Shown here one piece after another: positions 31,988 through 41,285 of a stretch of DNA of 64,000 nucleotides (the stretch's first letter is position 1; every line of letters starts with the position of its first letter). A program made the translations under genes and the position numbers. The stretch lies in contig NZ_WUBS01000011.1 of assembly GCF_010131535.1 (NCBI RefSeq), forward strand, positions 1-64,000. Direction: 5' to 3'. This DNA is from Acerihabitans arboris. Its GTDB lineage: Bacteria > Pseudomonadota > Gammaproteobacteria > Enterobacterales > Enterobacteriaceae. Under the pieces are notes generated by a model. That model did not search any database and was not told the origin of the DNA. It saw only the letters and a program-made list of their open reading frames with translations.

Positions 31988-32587
31988 ATGCCCCAGTCAC
32001 CCGAACTCTCGCTCCAGCGGCAGACTATCCGCAACCATATCCGTCGGCAACGACGCGCGCTGGACGTAAGCCAACAGGCCGCCGCCGCCGCCGCGCTGGC
32101 GCAGCGCCTGCTGGCCGACCCCCGCATCACCGCCGCCGACAGCCTGGCTCTGTTCCTGTCCTTTGACGGCGAGCTGGATACCCGCCCGCTGGTCGAGGCG
32201 CTTTGGCAGCGCAATAAACGCGTCTATCTGCCGGCGCTGCATCCGTTCAGCCCGGGTCATCTGTTGTTCCTGCGCTATGAGGCCGATACGCCGCTGGTGG
32301 TTAACCGGCTGCATATCAGCGAGCCGCGATTAGACGTGACCCGACTGCTGCCGTTGGCGCGTCTGGATATCCTGTTTACCCCGCTGGTGGCCTTTGACGC
32401 ACGGGGCCAGCGCCTGGGCATGGGCGGCGGTTTTTACGACCGCACCCTTCGGCACTGGCGGCGCGACGCCGGCTTCTATCCCATCGGCCTGGCCCACGAT
32501 TGCCAGCAGGTGGACGCCATACCGGTCGAGCCTTGGGATATCCCGCTGCCTGAAATTTTCACCCCGTCGCGGCACTGGCGCTGGTAA
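31988..32587 (+). CDS. ygfA: 5-formyltetrahydrofolate cyclo-ligase
   Basis: 199 residues. N-terminal basic helix RNHIRRQRRAL and the C-terminal nucleotide-binding GQRLGMGGGFYDRTL loop are family signatures. It converts 5-formyl-THF to 5,10-methenyl-THF using ATP, linking to the one-carbon pathway of gcvTHP nearby; it is linked to persister formation in E. coli. Cotranscribed with 6S RNA. Confidence 0.94.
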   Translation: MPQSPELSLQRQTIRNHIRRQRRALDVSQQAAAAAALAQRLLADPRITAADSLALFLSFDGELDTRPLVEALWQRNKRVYLPALHPFSPGHLLFLRYEADTPLVVNRLHISEPRLDVTRLLPLARLDILFTPLVAFDARGQRLGMGGGFYDRTLRHWRRDAGFYPIGLAHDCQQVDAIPVEPWDIPLPEIFTPSRHWRW

Positions 32588-32675
32588 AAAGGGCCGGCCG
32601 GCCTTAGCCACGGATTTCAGCCGGCAAATCGGGATGTTTATCCGGCACGCGCAGGATCCAACCGCATCAGAATGC

Positions 32676-32702
32676 AAAAAAACCCGGCACCAGGGCCGGG
32701 TT
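32676..32702 (-). terminator. Rho-independent terminator of serA
   Basis: AACCCGGC/GCCGGGTT 8-bp stem (32681-32688 with 32695-32702). On the minus strand it is followed by seven T residues, 32 bases past the serA stop. It also separates the convergent ygfA. Confidence 0.85.
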
Positions 32703-32733
32703 GGGCTTAACCGCGCGCTAAGCGCCGTTGATG

Positions 32734-33966
32734 TCAGTACAGCAAACGGGCGCGGATAGTGCCGGGTATCGCCTTCAGCAATTGCAGGGCGGTGTTTTCG
32801 GCATCGGTTTCCACATCAATCACCACATAACCGATTTCGGGGGTGGTTTGCAGATACTGGGCGGCGATATTGATGCTTTGCTCGGCAAATATCTGGTTGA
32901 TGCGGGTCAGGATGCCGGGACGGTTTTCATGGATATGCAATAAACGGCTGACGCGATCGCCATGTTCCGGTAACGATACCTCCGGGAAATTCACCGCCGA
33001 CAGGGTGGAACCGTTATCGGAGTATTTGGCCAGCTTGCCCGCCACTTCCACGCCGATATTTTCCTGCGCTTCCTCGGTTGACCCGCCGATATGCGGCGTC
33101 AGGATCACGTTATCGAACTCGCACAGCGGCGAGGTAAAGGGATCGCTGTTGGTCGCCGGCTCTTCCGGGAACACGTCGACGGCGGCGCCGGCCACGTGTT
33201 TACTGGCCAGGGCATCGCACAGGGCCGGAATATCCACCACCGTGCCGCGCGAGGCGTTGATAAACAGCCCGCCCGGCTTCATGTGGCCGAATTCCGCCTT
33301 GCCCATCATATTGCGGGTGGACCGGGTATCGGGCACATGCAGGGAGACCACATCGCTCATATTCAGCAATTCCGGCAGCGAATCCACCTGGCGCGCGTTG
33401 CCCAGCGACAGCTTGCTCTCGATATCATAATAAAACACCTGCATGCCCAGGCCTTCCGCCAGGATACTCAATTGGGTGCCGATATGGCCGTAGCCGATAA
33501 TGCCCAGCTTCTTGCCGCGGGCTTCGTAGCTGCCCCGCGCCTGCTTGTTCCACTGGCCGCGATGGGCCTTGGCGTTGGCTTCGGGCACGCCGCGGATCAT
33601 CAGCAGCATCTCGCCGAGCACCAATTCAGCCACCGAGCGGGTATTGGAGAAAGGCGCATTGAATACCGGAACACCTCTTTTCAGCGCGGCTTTCAAATCA
33701 ACCTGGTTGGTGCCGATACAGAAGCAGCCGACCGAGACGAGTTTCTCCGCCGCGGCAAAGACGTCTTCCGTCAGGTTGGTGCGGGATCGAATGCCGACAA
33801 AATGCGCATCGCGGATGGATGCTTTGAGTGCCGCGGAATCCAATGCGCCTTTATGATATTCAATATTGGTATAACCGGCGCGTTTCAGGTTATCCACCGC
33901 GCTCTGATGAACACCTTCAACCAACAAAAATTTGATCTTATCTTTTTCCAGCGATACTTTTGCCAT
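32734..33966 (-). CDS. serA: D-3-phosphoglycerate dehydrogenase
   Basis: 410 residues, as in E. coli. NAD-binding GYGHIGTQLSILAEGLGM, substrate Arg in the INASRGTVVD region, catalytic His in LTPHIGGST, and a C-terminal ACT domain (about 335-410) for serine feedback inhibition. It commits 3-phosphoglycerate to serine synthesis, feeding glycine to gcvTHP. CRP-like site upstream at 34157-34178. Confidence 0.97.
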   Translation of the reverse strand: MAKVSLEKDKIKFLLVEGVHQSAVDNLKRAGYTNIEYHKGALDSAALKASIRDAHFVGIRSRTNLTEDVFAAAEKLVSVGCFCIGTNQVDLKAALKRGVPVFNAPFSNTRSVAELVLGEMLLMIRGVPEANAKAHRGQWNKQARGSYEARGKKLGIIGYGHIGTQLSILAEGLGMQVFYYDIESKLSLGNARQVDSLPELLNMSDVVSLHVPDTRSTRNMMGKAEFGHMKPGGLFINASRGTVVDIPALCDALASKHVAGAAVDVFPEEPATNSDPFTSPLCEFDNVILTPHIGGSTEEAQENIGVEVAGKLAKYSDNGSTLSAVNFPEVSLPEHGDRVSRLLHIHENRPGILTRINQIFAEQSINIAAQYLQTTPEIGYVVIDVETDAENTALQLLKAIPGTIRARLLY

Positions 33967-34156
33967 TTCCCGACCCTTTGTGAAACTTCAGATGCGACTG
34001 CAACACACAGCACCCGGACAAAATAACAAAAATTACCGTGGCGGCAACCGGGCTCCCGGCCCCGCCGACAGCATAAGACGCAACCATAAGCGATTGCTAT
34101 GGATAAATCCTCTGGCCTGGCGATTAAGCGTCACATTTATAACAGGCGTATGGCTT

Positions 34157-34178
34157 AAATGTGACATTTATCACTGAA
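34157..34178. promoter_or_regulatory. CRP-like operator upstream of serA
   Basis: AAATGTGACATTTATCACTG matches the CRP consensus TGTGA-N6-TCACA in nine of ten core bases, within AT-rich flanks. It is centred about 200 bases before the serA start codon. Binding itself is inferred. Confidence 0.6.
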
Positions 34179-34234
34179 TTTCATTAGCGGCGATAAAAGA
34201 TGCTATGTAAATAAAATTAACATCCGCCGGCACG

Positions 34235-34270
34235 GGCTGTAGCGGCGGCAAAAGCTCCGCCGCTACAGCC
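34235..34270. terminator. Long hairpin after rpiA
   Basis: A perfect 14-bp stem, GGCTGTAGCGGCGG/CCGCCGCTACAGCC, with an 8-base loop starts 7 bases past the rpiA stop. It is probably the rpiA transcript end or a 3' protector; no T tract follows on the minus strand. Confidence 0.6.
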
Positions 34271-34276
34271 GGCGTT

Positions 34277-34933
34277 TTACTCGATAACCTTAACGCCCTC
34301 GGCGGTGCCGATCAGCGCCACATCCGCGCCGCGCCGGGCAAACAGGCCTACGGTCACCACGCCGGGCAGGCTGTTGATTTTGTCCTCCAGCGCCACCGCG
34401 TCCAGAATGCGTAAATTACGCACGTCGAGGATAATATTACCGTTATCGGTCACCACGCCCTGGCGATATTCCGGCAAACCGCCCAGCTTCACCAGCTCGC
34501 GCGCCACATAGGAGCGCGCCATCGGGATCACCTCCACCGGCAGGGGAAAATCACCCAGCACGTCCACCTGTTTGGAGCCATCGACGATACAGATGAATTT
34601 GCGCGCCACCGCCGCGATGATCTTTTCGCGCGTCAGGGCCGCGCCGCCGCCCTTGATCATCTGCATCTGGCCGTTGATTTCATCGGCGCCGTCGACGTAG
34701 ATGTCCAGCACGTCGACGCTGTTCAAATCCAGCAGCGGAATGCCGAGGCTTTTAAGCCTGGCCGACGACGCGTCCGAACTGGACACCGCCCCTTCGATTT
34801 GATGCCTGATGCTGCCGAGGGCATCGATAAAATGCGCGGCGGTGGATCCGGTGCCCACCCCGACAATCGTGCCCGGTTGGACATATTTCAGCGCCGACCA
34901 GCCAACCGCCTTTTTCAATTCATCCTGCGTCAT
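34277..34933 (-). CDS. rpiA: Ribose-5-phosphate isomerase A
   Basis: 218 residues (E. coli 219). [14 protein letters not shown] phosphate loop, [17 protein letters not shown] with catalytic Asp residues, and [11 protein letters not shown] are intact. It interconverts ribose-5-P and ribulose-5-P in the pentose phosphate pathway. Divergent from argP, as in E. coli. Confidence 0.97.
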   Translation of the reverse strand: MTQDELKKAVGWSALKYVQPGTIVGVGTGSTAAHFIDALGSIRHQIEGAVSSSDASSARLKSLGIPLLDLNSVDVLDIYVDGADEINGQMQMIKGGGAALTREKIIAAVARKFICIVDGSKQVDVLGDFPLPVEVIPMARSYVARELVKLGGLPEYRQGVVTDNGNIILDVRNLRILDAVALEDKINSLPGVVTVGLFARRGADVALIGTAEGVKVIE

Positions 34934-35167
34934 AAATAGCTAAGCCTTTGGATACGGAGAGTTGGCGGTATTATAAAACAATATCACCCCCGATGGCGTG
35001 AATTCCGCCACAACCCGCCGCCGCCCCTATACCCTCGCCTGGCGCGGGTGAAATTTTGCACCCGCGCCAGGGCAATTCTATGGCATAGTAAAACCGGCGC
35101 AGAGTGAAAGCCGGCTACAGAAAAGTACATGCATAGTGCAAAGATATATCGACGCAGGGGATAAAGA

Positions 35168-36061
35168 ATGAAACGCCCGGATTATCGGACGCTGCAGGCG
35201 CTCGACGCCGTAATTCGTGAACGAGGTTTTGAACGTGCCGCGCAGAAATTGTGCATTACCCAGTCCGCGGTATCGCAACGAATAAAACAATTGGAAAACC
35301 TGTTCGGCCAGCCGCTGCTGGTGCGTACCATTCCCCCCCGTCCGACCGAGCAAGGGCAAAAGCTGCTGGCCTTGCTGCATCAGGTGGAACTGCTGGAGGA
35401 TGAATGGCTGGGCACCGACAACGGCAGCGACACGCCGCTGCTGCTGTCGCTGGCGGTAAACGCCGATAGCCTGGCGACCTGGCTGCTGCCGGCGCTGAAA
35501 CCGGTGCTAACCGACTCCCCCATCCGCCTCAACCTGCAGGTGGAGGACGAAACCCGCACCCAGGAAAGATTAAGGCGCGGCGAAGTGGTGGGCGCGGTCA
35601 GTATCCAGCCCCAGCCGCTGCCGAGCTGCCTGGTGGATCAGTTGGGCGCCCTCGATTATCTGTTCGTGGCGTCCCAACCCTTTGCCGATCGTTATTTTCC
35701 CAACGGCGTGACCCGCAGCGCGCTGCTCAAAGCGCCGGCGGTGGCGTTTGACCATCTGGACGATATGCACCAGGCATTTTTGCAGCAGAATTTTGACCTG
35801 CCGCCGGGCAGCGTGCCCTGCCATATCGTCAATTCCTCGGAGGCCTTTGTGCAGCTTGCGCGCCAGGGCACCACCTGCTGCATGATCCCACATCTGCAAA
35901 TTGAACGTGAGCTGGCGATAGGCGAGCTGATTGACCTGACGCCGGGCCTCTACCAGCGCCGCATGCTGTTCTGGCATCGTTTCGCGCCGGAGAGCCGCAT
36001 GATGCGCAAGGTGACCGACGCCCTGCTATCCCACGGCCGGAAGGTATTGCGCCAGGCCTGA
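35168..36061 (+). CDS. argP: LysR-type regulator ArgP (IciA)
   Basis: 297 residues, exactly the E. coli length. [16 protein letters not shown] then helix-turn-helix [20 protein letters not shown], and a periplasmic-binding-like effector domain. It activates argO in response to arginine and is countered by lysine. Its likely target argO lies 1 kb downstream on the other strand. Confidence 0.96.
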   Translation: MKRPDYRTLQALDAVIRERGFERAAQKLCITQSAVSQRIKQLENLFGQPLLVRTIPPRPTEQGQKLLALLHQVELLEDEWLGTDNGSDTPLLLSLAVNADSLATWLLPALKPVLTDSPIRLNLQVEDETRTQERLRRGEVVGAVSIQPQPLPSCLVDQLGALDYLFVASQPFADRYFPNGVTRSALLKAPAVAFDHLDDMHQAFLQQNFDLPPGSVPCHIVNSSEAFVQLARQGTTCCMIPHLQIERELAIGELIDLTPGLYQRRMLFWHRFAPESRMMRKVTDALLSHGRKVLRQA

Positions 36062-36116
36062 GGGTCGCACGGCGCCGATGCGCCCCAGGACGGGACGCCT
36101 CGTTAAGGTTGGCGGC

Positions 36117-36842
36117 TTAAGGCTGGCGTTGGAGCTCGAATACCACATCCACCTGATCGTCGAAATGGATGGTCTGCTGCACATAAGTCTGGGCGGCATC
36201 GGTTTGCGACATGGCGTCGTTGGTTTTAAACATGCGCGCCACCGGCACCGGCTGATAGTTGGCCACATGGTAACGGATGCTGAAAATCGGTCCCAGGGTG
36301 GCTTTAAAGCCTTCGGCCAGCGAACGGGCCTGCGCGGTGGCGTTTTCAATCGCCTTGTTGCGCGCCCGATCCCGGAAAGCATCCGGATTGGCGACGCCCA
36401 GTTCCACCGAGCGGATTTCATTCAGGCCCGATTTCAGCGCGCCGTCCAGCAGCTCATTGAGCTTATCGAGCTGGCGCAGCGTGACCTGCACCTGACGTAC
36501 GGCGCGATATCCTTTCAGCACCGACTCGCCGGTTTTCAAAAAGTCGTATTCGGGCTGAGTACGCAAATTGGCGGCGTCGATATCTTTATTTTCGATACCG
36601 TTTTTATTCAGGAAATCAAAATATTGCGCCACGCGCGCGTCCACCTGCCTTTTGGCGTCGGCGGCGTCTTTCGATGAAATCGATACTTCGATGCTCAGGG
36701 TGGCGATATCCGGCGTGGCCTCGACGCTTGACGTACCCGAGGTGATCACGTGCGGCCCGGCGGGAAGCTCGGCGGCCTGCGCCTGGGTCGCAAACGATCC
36801 TAATCCCAACAGGGTGGTGAACAGCAATGCTTTGACCTTCAT
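36117..36842 (-). CDS. yggE: SIMPL-domain periplasmic protein YggE
   Basis: 241 residues from the ATG at 36842 with CAGGAGACG upstream; the longer frame from 36887 would destroy the signal peptide. Signal peptide about 1-21 (ending QAQA), then the SIMPL/DUF541 fold (VEATPDIATLSIEVS). In E. coli it lowers oxidative stress by an unclear mechanism. Converges with argP. Confidence 0.93.
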   Translation of the reverse strand: MKVKALLFTTLLGLGSFATQAQAAELPAGPHVITSGTSSVEATPDIATLSIEVSISSKDAADAKRQVDARVAQYFDFLNKNGIENKDIDAANLRTQPEYDFLKTGESVLKGYRAVRQVQVTLRQLDKLNELLDGALKSGLNEIRSVELGVANPDAFRDRARNKAIENATAQARSLAEGFKATLGPIFSIRYHVANYQPVPVARMFKTNDAMSQTDAAQTYVQQTIHFDDQVDVVFELQRQP

Positions 36843-37035
36843 GACGTCTCCTGTGCGACAAAATCCACTGCAAATAAAAGAAAGCACCGCATATGATTAC
36901 GGATTTTCATCTAAAAACAATACCCTTTGCGCTTATTTACCGTTACGTGGTTTTCGGCCCCCAGCATAGACGTTGCCGCTGCGTTAAAATATAGGATAAA
37001 TTCTCAATAACCGGATGCATCGGTTTGACCGGAGA

Positions 37036-37680
37036 CTAAGCCGCCGCCGCAAAAAACATATTCCAGGCCCGGCGCGCCAGCTGCAGCGCCACCAGCCACA
37101 TCACCACGCCGACAAACAAGTGTATCCACCGCTGCACCCGGCTGCGGTTCAGCCAGGGCGCCAGGCGCGCCGACAGCACGGCCAGGCCGTAGAACCATAC
37201 CAGCGAGGCTCCCATCGTGCCGCCGGCAAACCAGCGCCGCGCCAGCGGCTCCAGCTGGCCGCCGATGCTGCCCAGCACCACCAGCGTATCCAGGTAAACA
37301 TGGGGATTGAGCCAGGTCACCGCCAGCATGGTAATAACAATGCGTCGTCGCGACGGGCGTAAGCCCGCGCCCTGGACGCTCGTACCCCCCGTCCCTGCCC
37401 CGCTCCAGGCGCTTCTCAGCGCGCAAAAACCATAGGCCGCAAGAAACGCCGCGCCCGCCAGGGTCACCGCCTGCAGCAACACCTCCGAGCGCGACAGCAG
37501 CGCGCTGCTGCCAAACACCCCGGCCATGATCAGCACCATATCGCTTAACAGGCACAGGGTGGCAATCAGCAAATGATACTGCCCCCGTATGCCCTGGTTC
37601 ATCACCAGGATATTTTGCGGACCGAGGGGAACAATGGTCGCCATGCCCAACGCAAAGCCTTGCATAAAAATGACTAACAC
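37036..37680 (-). CDS. argO: L-arginine exporter ArgO
   Basis: 214 residues starting at a GTG (37680), which aligns with the E. coli N-terminus (M plus five residues then QGxALG). LysE-family membrane protein with about six helices: [19 protein letters not shown] and [23 protein letters not shown] are signatures. It exports arginine and canavanine; in E. coli its promoter is controlled by ArgP, encoded nearby, and Lrp. Confidence 0.93.
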   Translation of the reverse strand: MLVIFMQGFALGMATIVPLGPQNILVMNQGIRGQYHLLIATLCLLSDMVLIMAGVFGSSALLSRSEVLLQAVTLAGAAFLAAYGFCALRSAWSGAGTGGTSVQGAGLRPSRRRIVITMLAVTWLNPHVYLDTLVVLGSIGGQLEPLARRWFAGGTMGASLVWFYGLAVLSARLAPWLNRSRVQRWIHLFVGVVMWLVALQLARRAWNMFFAAAA

Positions 37681-37815
37681 GCTGCTTACCTGCCTGTCTT
37701 TAGAGAAAGTAGCGCTAGTGTAATCAGAAGCAGATATCAGTTGAAATGGAATAAACTAATATTGCATTAGCGGTGCTTATAATCTTATGGGCCTAGGATC
37801 AGCAGGTACGCAAGC

Positions 37816-38724
37816 CTACTGCGGCGCGGGCGCTGCCAGCGGCTTCTTATCAGCGTCGTCTGCCGGACAGGCTTTGGGTTTGGCGGTGCGATACATGTGC
37901 ACATCCATTTGCGGGTAAGGAATGCCAATCCCGTGCTCATCCAGCACGCGTTTAAAGCTTTCCAGCAAATCGAAGGTGGCGTTTTGCAGCGTATCCCGCG
38001 GCACCCAGGCGCGCACCATAAAATCCATCGACGAGGCGCCCAGGGCGTTCAGGCGCACGGTAATGCCCTTGTCCTGCAGCACGCGGCTGTCGGCGGCGAT
38101 AATATCGGTCAGCAGGGTTTTCACCTGTTCGATATCGGCGTCGTAGCTGACGCTGATGATCAAATCGATCAGCCGGTTCGGTTCCCGGGAGAAGTTGGTA
38201 ATATTGCCCGATAAGATCTTGCTGTTGGGCACCACGATCATTTTACCGTCGAAGGTGCGCAGCGTGGTGGAAAAAATCTGCACCACCAGCACCGTGCCGG
38301 CGGTGCCGGCGAAATCGACATACTCCCCGGCGCGAAAGTGCCGAAAGGTCACCAGCAGGACCCCGGCGGCAAAGTTGGACAGCGATCCTTGCAACGCCAG
38401 GCCTATTGCCAGGCCGGCGGCGCCGATAACCGCAATCACCGAGGCGGTCTGCACGCCGATGCGTCCCAGTGCCGCGATAATGGTAAAAATAACGATACCG
38501 TAACGGACGATGGCGGAAAGAAAGTCCGCCACGGTGATATCGATATGGCGCGCTTTCATCACTTTATTGAGGGTACGCGAGATCACGCCCGCGATCAGCA
38601 TGCCGACAATCAGGATAATGATGGCGGCGACCATATTCACCGCGTAATGGATCAATAATTGCTGGTTATTGGCCAGCCAACTGCCGGCGTCATTGATTTT
38701 ATCGACTACGTTTAGATCTTCCAT
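37816..38724 (-). CDS. mscS: Small-conductance mechanosensitive channel MscS
   Basis: 302 residues (E. coli 286; the extra length is a Pro/Ala/Lys-rich C-terminal tail). Three N-terminal helices; the pore helix TM3 shows the Gly/Ala packing [26 protein letters not shown] (split across residues about 93-118), then the cytoplasmic cage ending in YPQMDVH. It relieves turgor on osmotic downshock. Follows fbaA as in E. coli. Confidence 0.95.
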   Translation of the reverse strand: MEDLNVVDKINDAGSWLANNQQLLIHYAVNMVAAIIILIVGMLIAGVISRTLNKVMKARHIDITVADFLSAIVRYGIVIFTIIAALGRIGVQTASVIAVIGAAGLAIGLALQGSLSNFAAGVLLVTFRHFRAGEYVDFAGTAGTVLVVQIFSTTLRTFDGKMIVVPNSKILSGNITNFSREPNRLIDLIISVSYDADIEQVKTLLTDIIAADSRVLQDKGITVRLNALGASSMDFMVRAWVPRDTLQNATFDLLESFKRVLDEHGIGIPYPQMDVHMYRTAKPKACPADDADKKPLAAPAPQ

Positions 38725-38876
38725 TTAGGTCATCCCACTCTGGTGTATTGCAAAAAAAAACCTGCCGACCCTGACTTGCCGGCAACAACGGAGCCTTTTA
38801 AGCGTAACCAAAAATCGGGGCACTGCCAACCTAACTCAGGAACGCGGCCTGGAAAAAGCCCGCTTATCAAAATGTT

Positions 38877-38901
38877 AAAGGCCTCCAAACAGGAGGCCTT
38901 T
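38877..38901 (-). terminator. Terminator of pgk-fbaA
   Basis: A perfect 10-bp stem, AAAGGCCTCC/GGAGGCCTTT, with a 5-base loop lies about 28 bases past the fbaA stop. The minus strand continues TTTAACATTTT, a short broken T tract. Confidence 0.75.
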
Positions 38902-38928
38902 GCAGACATAACGATAACGTGGGGGAAG

Positions 38929-40005
38929 TTACAGCACGTCTACCGCATTCAGCTCATGAAATGCCAGTTCCAGACGGGTAGCCATGGAGGCCTGCCCGGC
39001 ACGCAGCCAGGCGCGCGGATCGTAGAATTTCTTGTTCGGCTTGTCTTCGCCTTCCGGGTTGCCCAGCTGGGTTTCCAGGTAGCCGGCATTTTTGTGGTAA
39101 TACTTCAGGATGCCTTCCCAGGTTGCCCATTGGGTGTCGGTATCGATGTTCATCTTCACGACGCCGTAACCCACGGCTTCCTTGATCTCTTCAGGCGTGG
39201 AGCCAGAACCGCCGTGGAACACCAGGTTAAGGGAATTAGCCGGCAGGCCGAATTTTTCGGCAACGAATTTCTGCGAGTTATCGAGAATTTTCGGCGTAAG
39301 CTTAACGTTACCCGGCTTGTAAACACCATGCACGTTACCGAAAGCGGCGGCAATGGTGAAACGCGGGCTGATGGCGTTCAGCTTTTCATAAGCGTAAGCC
39401 ACGTCTTCCGGCTGGGTATACAGGGCGGAGTTATCCAGATGGCTGTTGTCCACGCCGTCTTCTTCACCGCCGGTGCAACCCAGTTCGATTTCCAGCGTCA
39501 TGTCCAGCTTCGCCATGCGGGTCAGGTACTTGCTGCTGATCTCGATATTTTCTTCCAGTGATTCCTCGGACAGGTCGATCATATGCGAGGAGAACAGCGG
39601 CTTACCGGTAGCGGCGTAGTGTTTTTCGCCAGCGTCCAGCAGGCCGTCAAGCCAAGGCAACAGTTTTTTGGCGCAATGGTCGGTATGCAGGATAACCGGC
39701 ACGCCGTAATGTTCGGCCATATGATGGACATGCAGCGCGCCGGAGATAGCGCCGAGCACCGCGGCGGTCTGGCCTTCGGCCTTCAGGCCCTTGCCGGCGA
39801 TAAACGCCGCGCCGCCGTTGGAGAACTGGACGATAATCGGCGCGCGCACTTTCGCGGCGGCTTCCAGCGCGGCGTTAATGGAGTCCGTGCCTACGCAGTT
39901 AACGGCAGGCAGGGCAAAGTGGTTTTCCTTCGCCACGGCAAATACTTTCTGTACGTCGTCACCGGTGATAACACCTGGTTTTACAAAATCAAAAATCTTA
40001 GACAT
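38929..40005 (-). CDS. fbaA: Class II fructose-1,6-bisphosphate aldolase
   Basis: 358 residues from the ATG at 40005 (MSKIFDFVKPGVITGDD, as in E. coli); nine upstream residues in the open frame are not conserved. Zn-ligand and catalytic segments: LHTDHCAKK, EIELGCTGGEEDG, GNVHGVY and VFHGGSGS. It cleaves fructose-1,6-bisphosphate to DHAP and glyceraldehyde-3-P. About 116 bases downstream of pgk. Confidence 0.97.
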   Translation of the reverse strand: MSKIFDFVKPGVITGDDVQKVFAVAKENHFALPAVNCVGTDSINAALEAAAKVRAPIIVQFSNGGAAFIAGKGLKAEGQTAAVLGAISGALHVHHMAEHYGVPVILHTDHCAKKLLPWLDGLLDAGEKHYAATGKPLFSSHMIDLSEESLEENIEISSKYLTRMAKLDMTLEIELGCTGGEEDGVDNSHLDNSALYTQPEDVAYAYEKLNAISPRFTIAAAFGNVHGVYKPGNVKLTPKILDNSQKFVAEKFGLPANSLNLVFHGGSGSTPEEIKEAVGYGVVKMNIDTDTQWATWEGILKYYHKNAGYLETQLGNPEGEDKPNKKFYDPRAWLRAGQASMATRLELAFHELNAVDVL

Positions 40006-40121
40006 ATTGCTTTGTCCTGTTTTGTAGGCCATTGATGGAGGGAGTCAAATACCGTTGCCTTAGCCTGCGTTCGCAACGATGTTTGCGGGCGCGTTACCAC
40101 CGCGCCCGGCTCGCTAATGAT

Positions 40122-41285
40122 TTATTGTTTTGCGCGCTCTTCAAGCATAACCACGGCCGGCAGTTTCTTGCCTTCCACGAACTCAAGGAACGCGCCGCCG
40201 CCGGTGGAAATATAAGAAATCTTGTCGGCAATGCCAAACAGGTCGATGGCGGCCAGAGTGTCGCCGCCGCCGGCAATGGAGAAGGCTTCGCTGTCGGCAA
40301 TGGCGTTGGCCACGATTTCGGTGCCTTTGCGGAAGTTAGGGAACTCGAACACCCCCACCGGGCCGTTCCACAAAATGGTCTTGGCTTTTTTCAGGATATC
40401 GGCCAACTGCTGCGCGGACACATCGCCCAAATCCAGCACCTGTTCGTTATCTTTGATTTCACTGGCGGATTTCAGGGTGGCCGGCGCGGTTTCCGAGAAC
40501 TCGGTGGCGACGCGAACGTCGGTCGGGACCGGGATCTGGCAGGTTTGCAGCAGACGTTTCGCTTCAGGGATCAGGTCGGCTTCGTACAGGGATTTGCCCA
40601 CGTTGTGGCCCTGGGCGGCGATAAAGGTATTGGCGATGCCGCCGCCGACGATCAGCTGATCGGCAATCTTGGACAGGGAGTCCAGCACCGTCAGCTTAGT
40701 GGACACCTTGGAGCCGCCGACGATGGCCACCATCGGGCGCGCCGGGTTGCCCAGGGCTTTGCCCAGCGCTTCAAGTTCGTTGGACAGCAGCGGCCCGGCG
40801 CAGGCGATCGGCGCAAATTTGCCGACGCCATGGGTGGATGCCTGGGCGCGGTGCGCGGTGCCGAAGGCGTCCATCACATAGATGTCGCATAACGCGGCGT
40901 ATTTTTTCGCCAGGGTTTCGTCGTCTTTCTTTTCGCCTTTGTTGAAGCGGACGTTTTCCAACACCACCAGTTCGCCCGGTTTAACTTCCAGCCCGTCCAG
41001 GTAATCCTTGGCCAGACGTACCGGCGAGGACATGTGTTCCTTTAGGTAATTGACTACCGGCAGCAAAGAATATTCTTCGTTATACTCGCCTTCGGTCGGA
41101 CGACCAAGATGGGACGTCACCATGACGCTCGCGCCTTGTTTCAGGGCGGCTTCAATGGTGGGCAGGGACGCGCGGATACGCGCGTCGGACGTGACTTTCC
41201 CGTCTTTAACCGGAACGTTCAGATCTGAACGGATAAGCACACGTTTACCAGCCAGATCCAGATCGGTCATCTTAATTACAGCCAT
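40122..41285 (-). CDS. pgk: Phosphoglycerate kinase
   Basis: 387 residues, the E. coli length. [16 protein letters not shown] and [13 protein letters not shown] bind 3-phosphoglycerate; [10 protein letters not shown] and [11 protein letters not shown] form the nucleotide site. It makes ATP in glycolysis. In E. coli it follows epd; here no epd is present upstream. Confidence 0.97.
   Translation of the reverse strand: MAVIKMTDLDLAGKRVLIRSDLNVPVKDGKVTSDARIRASLPTIEAALKQGASVMVTSHLGRPTEGEYNEEYSLLPVVNYLKEHMSSPVRLAKDYLDGLEVKPGELVVLENVRFNKGEKKDDETLAKKYAALCDIYVMDAFGTAHRAQASTHGVGKFAPIACAGPLLSNELEALGKALGNPARPMVAIVGGSKVSTKLTVLDSLSKIADQLIVGGGIANTFIAAQGHNVGKSLYEADLIPEAKRLLQTCQIPVPTDVRVATEFSETAPATLKSASEIKDNEQVLDLGDVSAQQLADILKKAKTILWNGPVGVFEFPNFRKGTEIVANAIADSEAFSIAGGGDTLAAIDLFGIADKISYISTGGGAFLEFVEGKKLPAVVMLEERAKQ

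Larger units (their letters stand above)
33967..34276. promoter_or_regulatory. serA upstream region
   Basis: 310 bases between serA and rpiA, both on the minus strand. It holds a CRP-like site (34157-34178), a 10-bp perfect inverted repeat GTCACATTTA/TAAATGTGAC (34130-34139 with 34156-34165) overlapping it, and the hairpin past rpiA. In E. coli serA is activated by Lrp and CRP from separate promoters, so a similar arrangement is plausible. Confidence 0.5.
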
